DNA of 64,000 bases from JAVDCA01 sp963819385 (GTDB taxonomy: Bacteria > Pseudomonadota > Alphaproteobacteria > Rhizobiales > Xanthobacteraceae). Shown one piece after another: positions 51,849 through 60,849 of this stretch. The first letter of the stretch is position 1. Each line of letters begins with the position of its first letter. Below the pieces are notes generated by a model that had not been told where the DNA came from, made no database searches, and saw only the letters and a program-made list of their open reading frames with translations. The translations under genes were made by a program, and so were the position numbers. The stretch covers positions 868,001 through 932,000 of the forward strand of contig CAWFVV010000001.1 in the NCBI GenBank assembly GCA_963819385.1, in the 5' to 3' direction.

Positions 51849-53543
51849 TCAGACCAGGCTCACGATGATCGGCCCCAGCAGAGTCAAGAGCACGTTGGAG
51901 ATCGCATAGGGCACCGTGAAGCCGAGCACCGGCGTCGAGCTTTCCGCCGCCTCGCTGGCCGCCAGCATGGCGGCGTCCTGCGTCATCGATCCGGCGACCG
52001 CGCCGCACAGGAGGACCGGATTTATGCGCAGCACGTAGCGGCCGAAATATACCGCCGCGACCATCGGAACGATGGTGACGACGATGCCGGCGATCAACAC
52101 GCCCGGGCCGCGCGCGACGAGCGCCGCAACAGCCGATGGGCCGGCCGACAATCCGAGCAGCGCGACGAATAAAGCAAGCCCCAGATCCCAGGCGAACCGA
52201 ACGGCCTCGTGGGGAATGCCGCCGACAAGCGGATGGCGCGAATTGTACCAGCCCGCCACCAATCCGCCAATCAGGATTTCGCCGCCGCCGCCCAAGGTGA
52301 GAACGAGGCCGCCGGATTTCACCGACAACGCGCCGAGGAGCGTGCCGCCGAACAATCCGAGGCCGAGCCAGGCGAGGTCGGCGCGCTCGCTGTAAGGATA
52401 TTTTGCGCCGATCAATTGGGTAACGCGCGCCACGTCCACCGATCGGCCCACAAGCTCAAGGATGTCGCCGAGCATCAATTCGATGCGGGGGGCGATCGGC
52501 AGAGCCCGCCCGCCGCGCACGATCCCGACCAGGTAGACGCCGCGCGCCGCGTCGCCGATCGTGGCGACGATGTCCTCGAGCGCGCGTCCCGTCAGCTCCC
52601 GCCGGGTCACCACCACCCGCGCCTGAACGCCTTCGGTCGGTTCGAGCTGGGCCTGACCCTCGAGCTCCGGGCCGATCACGCCCATCGCCTTGAGCAGGCC
52701 GGGCCGCCGCGCCGTCAGCACGATCTCGTCGCCCGTTTGCAGCACGAGGTCGGGCACCGGCTCGTGCGCGGCGCCGCTTCGACGAATGCTGTGGATGACG
52801 GCGCGCTCGGCGATCGCCGCTTCAGCATCGGCAACCGTCGTCCCGCCGGCATGCTCGACGCGATAGACGCGGGAATTGAACCGCCGATAGGACAAGGCGT
52901 GCTGGCGCGGGACCGCAGTATCGCCGGCAAGCTTGAGCTCGAGCTTGCGCGCTTCCTCCTTGAGGTTGACCCGCATGAGGCGCGGCGCGATCAGGCTGCA
53001 GAACGCGATCACGGCCGCGGTCCCGAAGATGTAGGTCAGCGCATAGGAGACGGTGGCGTTGGATTGCGTCTGCGTCAGCTCGTCAGGGGTGAGCCCGAGG
53101 TCGCCGAGAGCCGACAGGGCGGTGCCGATCAGCGCGGTTTGCGTCAATGCGCCCGCCGCAAGGCCTGCCGCCGAACCCTTGTCCAATCCGAGCAGGTGGG
53201 TCGCGATCAGCACGCAGACGAGACCGATGGCGGCGACGAAGACCGCAAACACCACCTGGGTCAGCGTGGCGGGGCCGATCGATCCGAAGAACTGCGGCCC
53301 CGCGTGAAAGCCGACCGCAAAGACGAACAGCGCGAACGCGATGGTCTTGAGCAGGGGCGGGTAGCTCAAGGCGAGTGGCCCGGTTACGGTCGCACCCAGG
53401 ACCGTCGCGGTGATCAGCACCGCGGTCGCGTTGCCGAGGCTGAAGCCGCCGATCTTGATACGTCCGACCACGACGCCGAGCGCAATCGCCAGAAAGATTG
53501 CGCTCTCCGGATGGCTCTTGAAAAAGTCTGAGAGCAATGACAT
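51849..53543 (-). CDS. AspT/YidE-family transporter (paralogue 1)
   Basis: 564 residues from ATG 53543 (GTG 53564 is in frame). Two membrane halves of about five helices flank a central soluble part with two TrkA-C-like domains (LQTGDEIVLTARRPGLLKAM, MLGDILELVGRSVDVARVTQ). The first half has GLAAGALTQTALIGTALSAL, the position of the substrate-pathway motif in AspT. It belongs to the aspartate:alanine exchanger family (TC 2.A.81), but its exact exchange pair is unknown. It is the last gene of an operon with a second AspT-like gene and an Orn/Lys/Arg-type decarboxylase. Confidence 0.85.
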   Translation of the reverse strand: MSLLSDFFKSHPESAIFLAIALGVVVGRIKIGGFSLGNATAVLITATVLGATVTGPLALSYPPLLKTIAFALFVFAVGFHAGPQFFGSIGPATLTQVVFAVFVAAIGLVCVLIATHLLGLDKGSAAGLAAGALTQTALIGTALSALGDLGLTPDELTQTQSNATVSYALTYIFGTAAVIAFCSLIAPRLMRVNLKEEARKLELKLAGDTAVPRQHALSYRRFNSRVYRVEHAGGTTVADAEAAIAERAVIHSIRRSGAAHEPVPDLVLQTGDEIVLTARRPGLLKAMGVIGPELEGQAQLEPTEGVQARVVVTRRELTGRALEDIVATIGDAARGVYLVGIVRGGRALPIAPRIELMLGDILELVGRSVDVARVTQLIGAKYPYSERADLAWLGLGLFGGTLLGALSVKSGGLVLTLGGGGEILIGGLVAGWYNSRHPLVGGIPHEAVRFAWDLGLALFVALLGLSAGPSAVAALVARGPGVLIAGIVVTIVPMVAAVYFGRYVLRINPVLLCGAVAGSMTQDAAMLAASEAAESSTPVLGFTVPYAISNVLLTLLGPIIVSLV

Positions 53544-53607
53544 GGGTGCAGGAACATCAGCCACACGGGGACGCGCTACGGTATTCCTTCGTTTCCACCT
53601 CCGCGGC

Positions 53608-55299
53608 TCAGGTCAGCAATATGACCAGGACCATTCCCCAGATCGTCAGCAGCGTGTTGCCGACCGCGTAGGTCACCGTGTAGCCGAGGCCGGGTATCTG
53701 GCTCTTGGCGATGTCGTTGACCATGCCGAGCGAGGCCGTCGTCGTGCGTGCGCCGGAGACGCATCCTAGCAGAAGGGCGTCATCGAAGCGGAACAGGTAC
53801 TTGCCGATGTACATCGACAGGATCAGCGGCACGCTGGTGACGACCACGCCCCAGAGAAACAGGCCGAAGCCGAGCTTCTGCAGGCCGGCGACGAACCCGG
53901 GGCCGGACGAGATGCCGACGATCGCGATGAACACGTTGAGGCCGACCGAATTCATGAACCAGACGGTCGGCGAGGGGATACGCCCGAATGTCGGGCGCAC
54001 CGAGCGCAGCCAGCCGAAGAAGAGTCCGGAGATCAAGGCGCCGCCCGAGGTCGACAAGGTGAGGGGAACGCTGCCGATCTTCCACACGAAGGCGCCCGCC
54101 AGCGCACCGATCGCGATCGCGGCGCCGATGAAGGCGACGTCCGCTACGTCGGTCGCGCGGTCCGGATAGCCCAGCCGCTTGGTCGCCACCGCGAGATCCT
54201 GCGGACGCCCGACCAGCGTGACGATATCGCCGCGATTGAGCCGCGTCTCCGCCAGGATCGGGATATCGATGGCGGTCGCACCACGCGTGATCTTGCGCAG
54301 GAAGACCCCGCGCGACCATGCCGAATTGGCAAGCTCGGTGAGTGTTTTCCCGTCGACTTCCTTGCTTGTGACGTAGATGTCGAGGCCTTCTGCGGGCACT
54401 GCCAGCAGCTCGCGGTCATCGACTTCCTCGGCCGCGGTGCCGATCAAGCTCACCAGCACCTCGCGCCGCCCCGCGATCGCGACCACGTCGCCCGCCTGGA
54501 TCACCGTATCGGCGGTGGCATCCATGATCTTATCCCCGCGGCGGATGCGCTGGACAAACACGCGCTGCTCCGGCAGCAGTGATTCGGCCTCTTGCGCGGT
54601 CTTACCGACCACCTTGCTACCGTCGCGCACGCGGAACGCGCGGAAGCTGAATTGGTGCCAGGCGCTTCCCGGCCCACCCACCTCCCGCTTGCCGCCGTGC
54701 CTCTCTTCATAGCGCTTGCACGCAGCCGGGAGATCGATGCGCAGCAACATCGGCCCGAGCAGGGCGATCACCACCGCCGAGCCGACCGTGCCGAAGATAT
54801 AGGTGACCGCGTAGGCGACAGGCATGCCGTCGAGCAGCTTCTTGGCCTCGTCCGCCGGGAGGCCGAGGCGGTTGACCGCGTCCGTCGCCAGGCCCATCGA
54901 CGCCGAGATCGTCTGCGAGCCCGCATAGAGGCCGGCCGCGGTGCCGACGTCATAGCCGGCCGTCTTGGCGCCGATATAGGCGGCCGCGAGGCAGAGCACG
55001 CACACGACCACCGCATAGAGCGCCTGGGGCATGCCGTCCTTGGCGATGCCGCGCACGAATTGCGGACCCACGCCGTAGCCGATCGCGAACAGGAACATCA
55101 GGAAGAAGAACGGCTTGAGCGGGCCCGTGATCGTGATCCCGAGCTGGCCGATGATGACCGCGGCGATCAGCGTCGCGGTGACCGCCCCGAGGCCGAGGCC
55201 CTTGTAGTTGAACGAGCCGAAGTAATAGCCGAACGCCAGCGACAGCAGGATGGCGATCTCGGGATAGGTCTTCAGCGTTTGGACGAACCAGCTGATCAT
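53608..55299 (-). CDS. aspT: Aspartate:alanine-type antiporter (paralogue 2)
   Basis: 563 residues; the closest of the two to classical AspT, with AAGLYAGSQTISASMGLATD in the first half, two central TrkA-C-like domains (VIQAGDVVAIAGRREVLVSL, LNRGDIVTLVGRPQDLAVAT) and SGARTTTASLGMVNDIAK in the second half. AspT takes up aspartate and exports alanine, making charge movement that builds membrane potential when coupled to AspD. AspD is encoded 12 kb away under its own FixK-type box. It starts 65 bases after the decarboxylase gene. Confidence 0.87.
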   Translation of the reverse strand: MISWFVQTLKTYPEIAILLSLAFGYYFGSFNYKGLGLGAVTATLIAAVIIGQLGITITGPLKPFFFLMFLFAIGYGVGPQFVRGIAKDGMPQALYAVVVCVLCLAAAYIGAKTAGYDVGTAAGLYAGSQTISASMGLATDAVNRLGLPADEAKKLLDGMPVAYAVTYIFGTVGSAVVIALLGPMLLRIDLPAACKRYEERHGGKREVGGPGSAWHQFSFRAFRVRDGSKVVGKTAQEAESLLPEQRVFVQRIRRGDKIMDATADTVIQAGDVVAIAGRREVLVSLIGTAAEEVDDRELLAVPAEGLDIYVTSKEVDGKTLTELANSAWSRGVFLRKITRGATAIDIPILAETRLNRGDIVTLVGRPQDLAVATKRLGYPDRATDVADVAFIGAAIAIGALAGAFVWKIGSVPLTLSTSGGALISGLFFGWLRSVRPTFGRIPSPTVWFMNSVGLNVFIAIVGISSGPGFVAGLQKLGFGLFLWGVVVTSVPLILSMYIGKYLFRFDDALLLGCVSGARTTTASLGMVNDIAKSQIPGLGYTVTYAVGNTLLTIWGMVLVILLT

Positions 55300-55364
55300 G
55301 ACATCACCTCACGCGATACGAGATTGGGCCAAGCACGATCGGGCGTGCGAGAGGCCGGCGGCCG

Positions 55365-58118
55365 CTACGCGGCCACCCGCATTTTCGGGCGCGTCAACCG
55401 TTCGCCGGTGCGTTTGCTCAAGGCTTCGGCGCGCACAAGCTTGAGCCCCTCGTTTGCGTCGTATCCGTGGATCTCCTTCACATCGAGCTTGCGCATGAAG
55501 TCGATCGTCTCGCGCGTGATCACCTGTCCGGGCACCATGATCGGGAAGCCCGGCGGATACGGGATCACGAAATTGGCGGAGACCAGATCCGGTCCGCTCT
55601 TGAGCCGGCGATCGATCTCCGGGTCGGCAAGCCGGATGTATTCGCAGCCCGCGGGGTTGTAGGCCGCGTAGAAGCCGCCGCGGATGTCGCCCTCGGCCGT
55701 GCGGGCGCCCGCGTCGTGGCGGAACGCCGCATGGAAATGCGAGAAATTCGGCAAGTCCGGCACGTCGGTCATCAGGCTCTTGACCCGCGCGTCGAACGCG
55801 TGCCGCACGTTCGCGCCGCCGCGGGAGAGGCGCTGCTCGATCTCGCCGCTGATCTCCACCAGCACGCGGATCAGGTGGGCGACGTCACTGCGCGTGTTGT
55901 TGATGTTGGACTGCAACAGGACGGAGTTGCGCGACGTCTTGTTGAGCTGGATGTTGTAGCGGCTGGCGAGCATGCCCTTGAACTGCGTGCCGTCGACCCC
56001 GGCGGTGCCGCACACCAGCGTCATGCGCGTCGGATCGAGACAGAACTCGTCTTCCCGCATGCTCTTGAGCGCCGCGCCCCAGTTCAAGCCCGGCGCGAGG
56101 TAATCGGAAAAGCCGCTCTGGCGATACTGCTTGGGCACCATCTTGTCGGCACCGAGGATATGGAAGTACTTCGAGACCAGCGGATGCGCCGCGACCGCAT
56201 GGCGGATCGCGAGTGATATCTCGATCGCGTTGGCGACCAGGCCGTAACCCTCGAGCTCCATCTGTCGGCGCGCGACGTCGAGGCTGGCGATCAGCTGCTG
56301 GTTCGGGCTCGTCGAGGCGTGGGTGAACACCGCTTCGTGGAACTGCGCTTCCACGCCATGGAAGTCGACGTCCTTGACGAACAGCATCGAGCCCTGTCGG
56401 AGCGCCGACATCGACTTGTGCGTGGAGTTGGTCTGGTAGACGCGCAGGCGCACCTTGCGCGGATCGGGAATGAGCCGCGCGTCGAGGAGCTTCGCTTCGG
56501 AGGGCTTGGTGCCGAGGTCGGCCTGTTGTTTCTCATAAGCCTTCACCGAGGCCGGGTCACGCAGCCAGGCCTCGATCTCGCCGGCCGCGCCCATCGCGGT
56601 ACGCGGACGCAGGAAGGGCGAGAACCGCGCGAAACCGAACCACGCCTCGTCCCACAGGAAGATCAGGTCCGGCTTGATCGCGAGGCATTCCTCCATCACG
56701 CGCCGCACGTCGTAGATGTGGCCGTCGAACGTGCAGTTGGTCAGATCGATCATCTTGGCCCTGTGCAGCCGGTTCTCGGCCTTGAGGTCGAGGAGCGCCT
56801 TCTTGATGGTACGAAGCGGGACTGCGCCGTACATCGAGTACTCCGTCATCGGAAACGCCTCGACATAGAGCGGCTGCGCGCCGGCCAGCACCATTCCGTA
56901 GTGGTGGGATTTGTGGCAGTTGCGGTCGACGATCACGACGTCGCCCGGCGACAGCAATGCCTGCACGGCCATCTTGTTCGAGGTGGACGTGCCGTTGGTG
57001 ACGAAGAAGACATGGTCGGCGCCGAAGGCGCGCGCCGCCATCTCCTGCGCCTTCTTGATGTTGCCGGTCGGCTCGAGCAGGCTGTCGAGGCCGCCCGTCG
57101 TGGCGCTGCTCTCGGCGAGGAAGAGGTTCGGCCCGTAGAACTCGCCCATGTCGCGGATCCAGTCGGATTTGAACACCGACTTGCCGCGCGCGATCGGCAG
57201 CGCATGGAACGTGCCGATCGGCCGCTGCGCATATTTCTTGAGATTGTCGAAGAACGGCGTGTCGTAGCGGTCCTGCACGCCCTCGAGGATCGCGAGATGC
57301 AACTCGAGCAGTTCCTCGATCGAGTAGAAGATGCGACGGGCCACGTTCGCCTCGGGGCTGCCCGCCAAGTCCTCGACGCGCTGGTTGGAGACCAGATAGA
57401 TGTCGAGCTCGGGCCGCACGCGCTTGAGGATCCGCGCAAGCGGCAACGGCGAGGTGCCCGCCTTGTCGATGTCACCCGCGGATTGCATCAAGCCGCGCAG
57501 CACCGGCGCGTCGTGCCGCGAGCGCAACGCGAAGCCCTCGTTGATCACGATCGCGGCGAGGCCCGGATTGAGCAGGGTCGCGCAGAACGCATCTTCGAAG
57601 CTGCCGACGATGACGGGCTCGTAAACGAATGCGTCGAGCGGCCGGCGCAGCCGCCGCCATTCGGCGGTGAGGCCAGGCCATTGCGCCGACGGCATGCCCG
57701 TGACGATGAGCGTCTCGAAATAGGGCCGGCTTGCGTCGGCGCGCCCGAGCGTCGGCGGCAGGACGTCGGGAATGCTTTCCTTCTCATCGTCGTGCGCTTC
57801 CCAGTCGATCGCGTGCTGGCGGAAGGAGCGGGTGAGCAGGGCAGTCGCAATGCGTCGCGTGAGCGTCAGCGTCGCGCTTGCATCGTTCCCGGCGGCCGTG
57901 TCGCGCAGGGCGGCCATCAGATGCGGGCCCGGATAAGCGAAGAATTCTTCCAGCACGGCGACATTGGCCAGCGCGCCTTCGAACTTGCCGCGGTTGCCGT
58001 CGCCCGCCGACCACGCCTGCGCGATGTCCACGAGCTCGCGCCACCGGTCGGCGCGCGAACCCGGGCCGGCGAAGAACTGATCGATGCGAACGTTCGACTG
58101 CGCGGGCTCGTGGGACAT
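55365..58118 (-). CDS. Orn/Lys/Arg-type PLP decarboxylase
   Basis: 917 residues. An N-terminal wing region of about 300 residues precedes the fold-type I domain. PLP lysine K568 in YQTNSTHKSMSALRQGSML; FVTNGTSTSNKMAVQALLS binds the phosphate; DLIFLWDEAWFGFARF has the ring-binding Asp (about D490). It should decarboxylate a basic amino acid (lysine, arginine or ornithine) and consume a proton, as in acid-resistance systems. The preferred substrate cannot be read from sequence. It is first in an operon with two AspT-family exchangers, and a FixK-type box lies 82 bases upstream. No LysR- or CadC-type regulator is near. Confidence 0.88.
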   Translation of the reverse strand: MSHEPAQSNVRIDQFFAGPGSRADRWRELVDIAQAWSAGDGNRGKFEGALANVAVLEEFFAYPGPHLMAALRDTAAGNDASATLTLTRRIATALLTRSFRQHAIDWEAHDDEKESIPDVLPPTLGRADASRPYFETLIVTGMPSAQWPGLTAEWRRLRRPLDAFVYEPVIVGSFEDAFCATLLNPGLAAIVINEGFALRSRHDAPVLRGLMQSAGDIDKAGTSPLPLARILKRVRPELDIYLVSNQRVEDLAGSPEANVARRIFYSIEELLELHLAILEGVQDRYDTPFFDNLKKYAQRPIGTFHALPIARGKSVFKSDWIRDMGEFYGPNLFLAESSATTGGLDSLLEPTGNIKKAQEMAARAFGADHVFFVTNGTSTSNKMAVQALLSPGDVVIVDRNCHKSHHYGMVLAGAQPLYVEAFPMTEYSMYGAVPLRTIKKALLDLKAENRLHRAKMIDLTNCTFDGHIYDVRRVMEECLAIKPDLIFLWDEAWFGFARFSPFLRPRTAMGAAGEIEAWLRDPASVKAYEKQQADLGTKPSEAKLLDARLIPDPRKVRLRVYQTNSTHKSMSALRQGSMLFVKDVDFHGVEAQFHEAVFTHASTSPNQQLIASLDVARRQMELEGYGLVANAIEISLAIRHAVAAHPLVSKYFHILGADKMVPKQYRQSGFSDYLAPGLNWGAALKSMREDEFCLDPTRMTLVCGTAGVDGTQFKGMLASRYNIQLNKTSRNSVLLQSNINNTRSDVAHLIRVLVEISGEIEQRLSRGGANVRHAFDARVKSLMTDVPDLPNFSHFHAAFRHDAGARTAEGDIRGGFYAAYNPAGCEYIRLADPEIDRRLKSGPDLVSANFVIPYPPGFPIMVPGQVITRETIDFMRKLDVKEIHGYDANEGLKLVRAEALSKRTGERLTRPKMRVAA

Positions 58119-58199
58119 TGGTCGATCCTCTTTCCATTCCGACAGCGGGCATGCCGACGCCCGTGCAATCGAAGCTATTGCGGTCCGCCGATGCCTTTT

Positions 58200-58213
58200 T
58201 TGATTTGGATCAA
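58200..58213. promoter_or_regulatory. FixK/FNR-type box of the decarboxylase-antiporter operon
   Basis: TTGATTTGGATCAA, identical to the box at 51265. In the minus direction activation from -41 gives a start near 58165 and a leader of about 47 bases, a textbook class II arrangement. Confidence 0.78.
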
Positions 58214-58513
58214 TCCGGAACGTGGCGATGACGGATCGCGTGGATCGCGCGCGCCGGGCGGGTGCGCGATGTGCGCGACCGGTATCGTCGAGACATCAAA
58301 AAGCCGGCCGGAAAGCGCGACCGCATCCTGGCGTCAGAAAAGCGTGCGGCAGGAGTCCGACCGGGAGATGGAATCAGCGCGTGTCCGGCGACAGCACCAG
58401 CTGCGCGCCGAGCCGGACGCATTCGTCGTCCGTGATGGAGCCCGATTTCTCCGGGCGGGCGAGCTTCTCGATCTCATCCGCCGTTCATCAGGAAGTTTGC
58501 GCAGCCGACGTTG
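58214..58513. other. 300-base region between the decarboxylase promoter and the Gly/Tyr-rich gene
   Basis: Contains only a short SHOCT-like fragment (58374-58484, minus strand), listed separately. I see no other gene. Confidence 0.5.
58374..58484 (-). pseudogene. SHOCT-domain-like gene fragment
   Basis: Thirty-six codons without a start, directly after two TGA codons: ADEIEKLARPEKSGSITDDE then CVRLGAQLV and a stop. The pattern (E-I-x-K-L, then L/I-T-D-E-E, then A-x-L) is that of the short C-terminal SHOCT domain. It is likely the remnant of a lost gene. Confidence 0.4.
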
Positions 58514-59081
58514 TCAGCGGTACCACACGCGACGGCCCCAATAGCCGCCGCCCCAATAGCGGTTGCCGTAATAGCCTCCGTATTGGCGCGGGTAGTAGCC
58601 AGTATAATAGACAGGAGCATAGTAGGCAGAACCGTAATATGGGTAAGATACGGTATAGGATGGGTAATACCCGCCCGCATACGCGTAATAGTCGTCGCCG
58701 TATGGGTAACCGTAGCCATAACCATAGCTGCCGGCGTATGGGTAGCCATAACCAAAGCTGCTGCCGATGGCGAGGCCGGCCACGAAGCCGGCTCCTGCCC
58801 AGCCCCCACGTCCCCAGCCTCCGCGTCCCCAGCCTGCACGTCCCCAGCCGCCGCGTCCCCAGCCCCCACCTCCCCAACCCGCACGTCCCCACCCGCCCCC
58901 ATCCGCCGCCCCGCCATCCACCGCCCCGCCATCCGCCGCCCCTCCAGCCCGCCTGCACGATGTCGGTCGCAGCGGCGGTCTTCAAGGTGGCGACCGAAGT
59001 CGGCAACGGTCCGGCGGCCGTGGTTGCGGTCGCGCCTGTCAGGATGGCGGCGGCGATGAAGGCTTTGCGGAGAACGCTCAT
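58514..59081 (-). pseudogene. Gly/Tyr-rich secreted protein, frameshifted in a glycine repeat
   Basis: ATG 59081 with AAAGGA upstream; signal peptide MSVLRKAFIAAAILTGATA. The mature start ATDIVQAGWRGGGWRGGG leads into a repeat of Trp-Gly-Arg-Gly units. As sequenced the frame is lost there; shifting one base near the G-runs at 58888-58906 restores the repeats and a Tyr-rich C-terminus (FGYGYPYAGSYGYGYGYPYG) ending GRRVWYR at 58514, about 188 residues. Such proteins are common, uncharacterised surface or envelope proteins in Bradyrhizobium-like bacteria. The homopolymer context makes a sequencing error a fair possibility. It shares a FixK-type box with the divergent DUF3300 gene. Confidence 0.7.
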
Positions 59082-59147
59082 GATTTGTCCTTTCCCTAGC
59101 GGGGACATCGGCTTTGCCGATTGGACGTCATTCCGAGGGAGCACATT

Positions 59148-59161
59148 TTGATTTAGCTCAA
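59148..59161. promoter_or_regulatory. FixK/FNR-type box between divergent envelope genes
   Basis: TTGATTTAGCTCAA. Its centre is about 73 bases from ATG 59081 (minus) and 70 bases from ATG 59225 (plus), so it could serve both genes. Confidence 0.68.
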
Positions 59162-59224
59162 AAATCCGTCTGATGCCGAAGGCAGGGTCTCGAGACGATG
59201 ACGACGTCGGAAGAGGAGGCCTTC

Positions 59225-60802
59225 ATGACCCTTGGAGCGCTGAGGCGTTCGCTCGCCGCATTGGTCGTGGCCGTTCTGCTGCCCGTTGCCGCAACGGCGC
59301 AGACGTCCAATCCGGCGCCTCAGCCGGGCGGACAGCCGCTCGGCACCGAGCAGCTCGATGCGCTGGTGGCTCCGATCGCGCTCTATCCAGACAACTTGCT
59401 CTCGCAGGTCCTGATGGCCGCGACCTATCCGCTCGAGGTCGTGCAGGCCGGCCGCTGGGTAACCGAGAACAAGAACCTGTCCGCCGATCAGCTCAAGGCG
59501 GCGGTCGACAAGCAGGGCTGGGACGAGAGCGTCAAGGGTCTGGTGGCGACGCCCTCGGTTCTCTCGATGATGAGCAGCAAGCTCGACTGGACGCAGAAGC
59601 TCGGCGATGCGGTGCTGGCCCAGCAACCCGACGTGATGGATGCGATCCAGCGCCTGCGCCAGCGCGCGCAAGCGAACAACAAGCTCACGACCACCCCGCA
59701 GCAGAAAGTCACGGTGCAGCAGGTCGAAAACCGACAGGTGATCGCGATCGAGCCCGCGACGCCGGATACCGTCAACGTGCCCTACTACGATCCCGGCGTC
59801 GCCTATGGTTCATGGCCGTATCCGGACGACCAGCCCTATTATTTCGGCTATCCGAGTTATATCGGCGCGGGCGTCATCGCGAGCGGCCTCGCGTTCGGCA
59901 CCGGATATCTGGTCGGGCGCTGGGCGTCGGGCAATAACCTCTGGGGCGGTGGCGTGAATTGGGGCAACCGCAACATCATTGCCAATCGGCCGCGGGTCAA
60001 CGCGCTGACCGCGAATAACATCAACGCAGGCAACATCTGGCAGCACAACCCGGCCCACCGCCAGGGCGTGCGCTACAACAACGCGAACGTGCAGCAGCGC
60101 TTCGGCAACAATAATCTGCGCGCCGGCGCGCAGCAGCGGCTCGATTTTCGCGGGCGTAGCGGTCAGCAGGTGCTCAATCCCGGCAATCGCGGCGGAGCAG
60201 GTGTCGCCAACCGCGGCGGGGCAGGCGTTGCCAATCGTGGCGGAGCAGGCGTCGCCAACCGTCCCGGAACGGGTCGCGGGCAGGCAGCGGCGCGTCCGGC
60301 CGCGCGCAACACGGGCGCATCCAGCGTTCGCGGCGGCAATGCGTTCGCCAACGTGCAGCCCGGGCGGACCGTCAGCGCGCAATCCCGGCGCGGCCAAGCC
60401 AGCGTCAGCAGCATGCACTCGGTCAATCGCGGCTCCGTGGGCTTCGCGGGTGGCGGCGGCGTCCGCGCGGGCGGCGGAGGCGGTTTCCGCGGTGGTGGTG
60501 GCGGCGGCCGCGGCGGTGGTGGAGGAGGGCGGCGTTCCGACATTGCGCTCAAGCACGACGTCGTCCTGCTCGGCCGTCTGCACAACGGGCTCGGCTTCTA
60601 TCGCTTCAGCTACAACGGTAGCAACCGAGCCTATGTCGGCGTGATCGCGCAGGAGGTGGCGTCCGTGATGCCGCAGGCGGTCGTGCGCGGTCGCGACGGT
60701 TATCTGCGCGTGTTTTACGACAAGCTCGATGTGCCGTTCGAGACCTATCGCCGATGGCTCGCGGCGGGCGCACATGTGCCGGCCGGCGCCGCCGCCCGTT
60801 GA
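59225..60802 (+). CDS. DUF3300 secreted protein with a C-terminal S74-type chaperone domain
   Basis: 525 residues from ATG 59225 (GAGGAGG just upstream). Signal peptide (SLAALVVAVLLPVAATAQ), then DUF3300: LDALVAPIALYPDNLLSQVL and MAATYPLEVVQAGRWV, to about residue 200. A low-complexity Asn/Arg/Gly region follows, with three 8-residue repeats (NRGGAGVA) and a glycine run. The last 88 residues match the peptidase-S74 intramolecular chaperone of phage tail spikes: S438-D-I-A-L-K443 has the Ser/Lys dyad at the right spacing, and YVGVIAQEVASVMPQAVV and GYLRVFYDKL follow. It may self-cleave after folding or trimerising. A DUF2950 gene follows. Confidence 0.83.
   Translation: MTLGALRRSLAALVVAVLLPVAATAQTSNPAPQPGGQPLGTEQLDALVAPIALYPDNLLSQVLMAATYPLEVVQAGRWVTENKNLSADQLKAAVDKQGWDESVKGLVATPSVLSMMSSKLDWTQKLGDAVLAQQPDVMDAIQRLRQRAQANNKLTTTPQQKVTVQQVENRQVIAIEPATPDTVNVPYYDPGVAYGSWPYPDDQPYYFGYPSYIGAGVIASGLAFGTGYLVGRWASGNNLWGGGVNWGNRNIIANRPRVNALTANNINAGNIWQHNPAHRQGVRYNNANVQQRFGNNNLRAGAQQRLDFRGRSGQQVLNPGNRGGAGVANRGGAGVANRGGAGVANRPGTGRGQAAARPAARNTGASSVRGGNAFANVQPGRTVSAQSRRGQASVSSMHSVNRGSVGFAGGGGVRAGGGGGFRGGGGGGRGGGGGGRRSDIALKHDVVLLGRLHNGLGFYRFSYNGSNRAYVGVIAQEVASVMPQAVVRGRDGYLRVFYDKLDVPFETYRRWLAAGAHVPAGAAAR
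60185..60256 (+). repeat. Three tandem 24-bp coding repeats
   Basis: Three adjacent 24-base units, each encoding NRGGAGVA, inside the low-complexity linker of the DUF3300/S74 protein. They differ only at synonymous or near-synonymous positions and could vary in number between strains. Confidence 0.85.
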
Positions 60803-60849
60803 GCGACGACATCGAGATGCGAATGAGGATGGATGCAAGGATGGATGCG

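Noticed and set aside
58222..59151. A 309-codon plus-strand frame rich in Pro/His/Arg opposite the Gly/Tyr-rich gene
   Set aside because: It is the complement of glycine repeats and of the SHOCT-like fragment; the minus strand has a signal peptide, ribosome-binding site and meaningful repeats.
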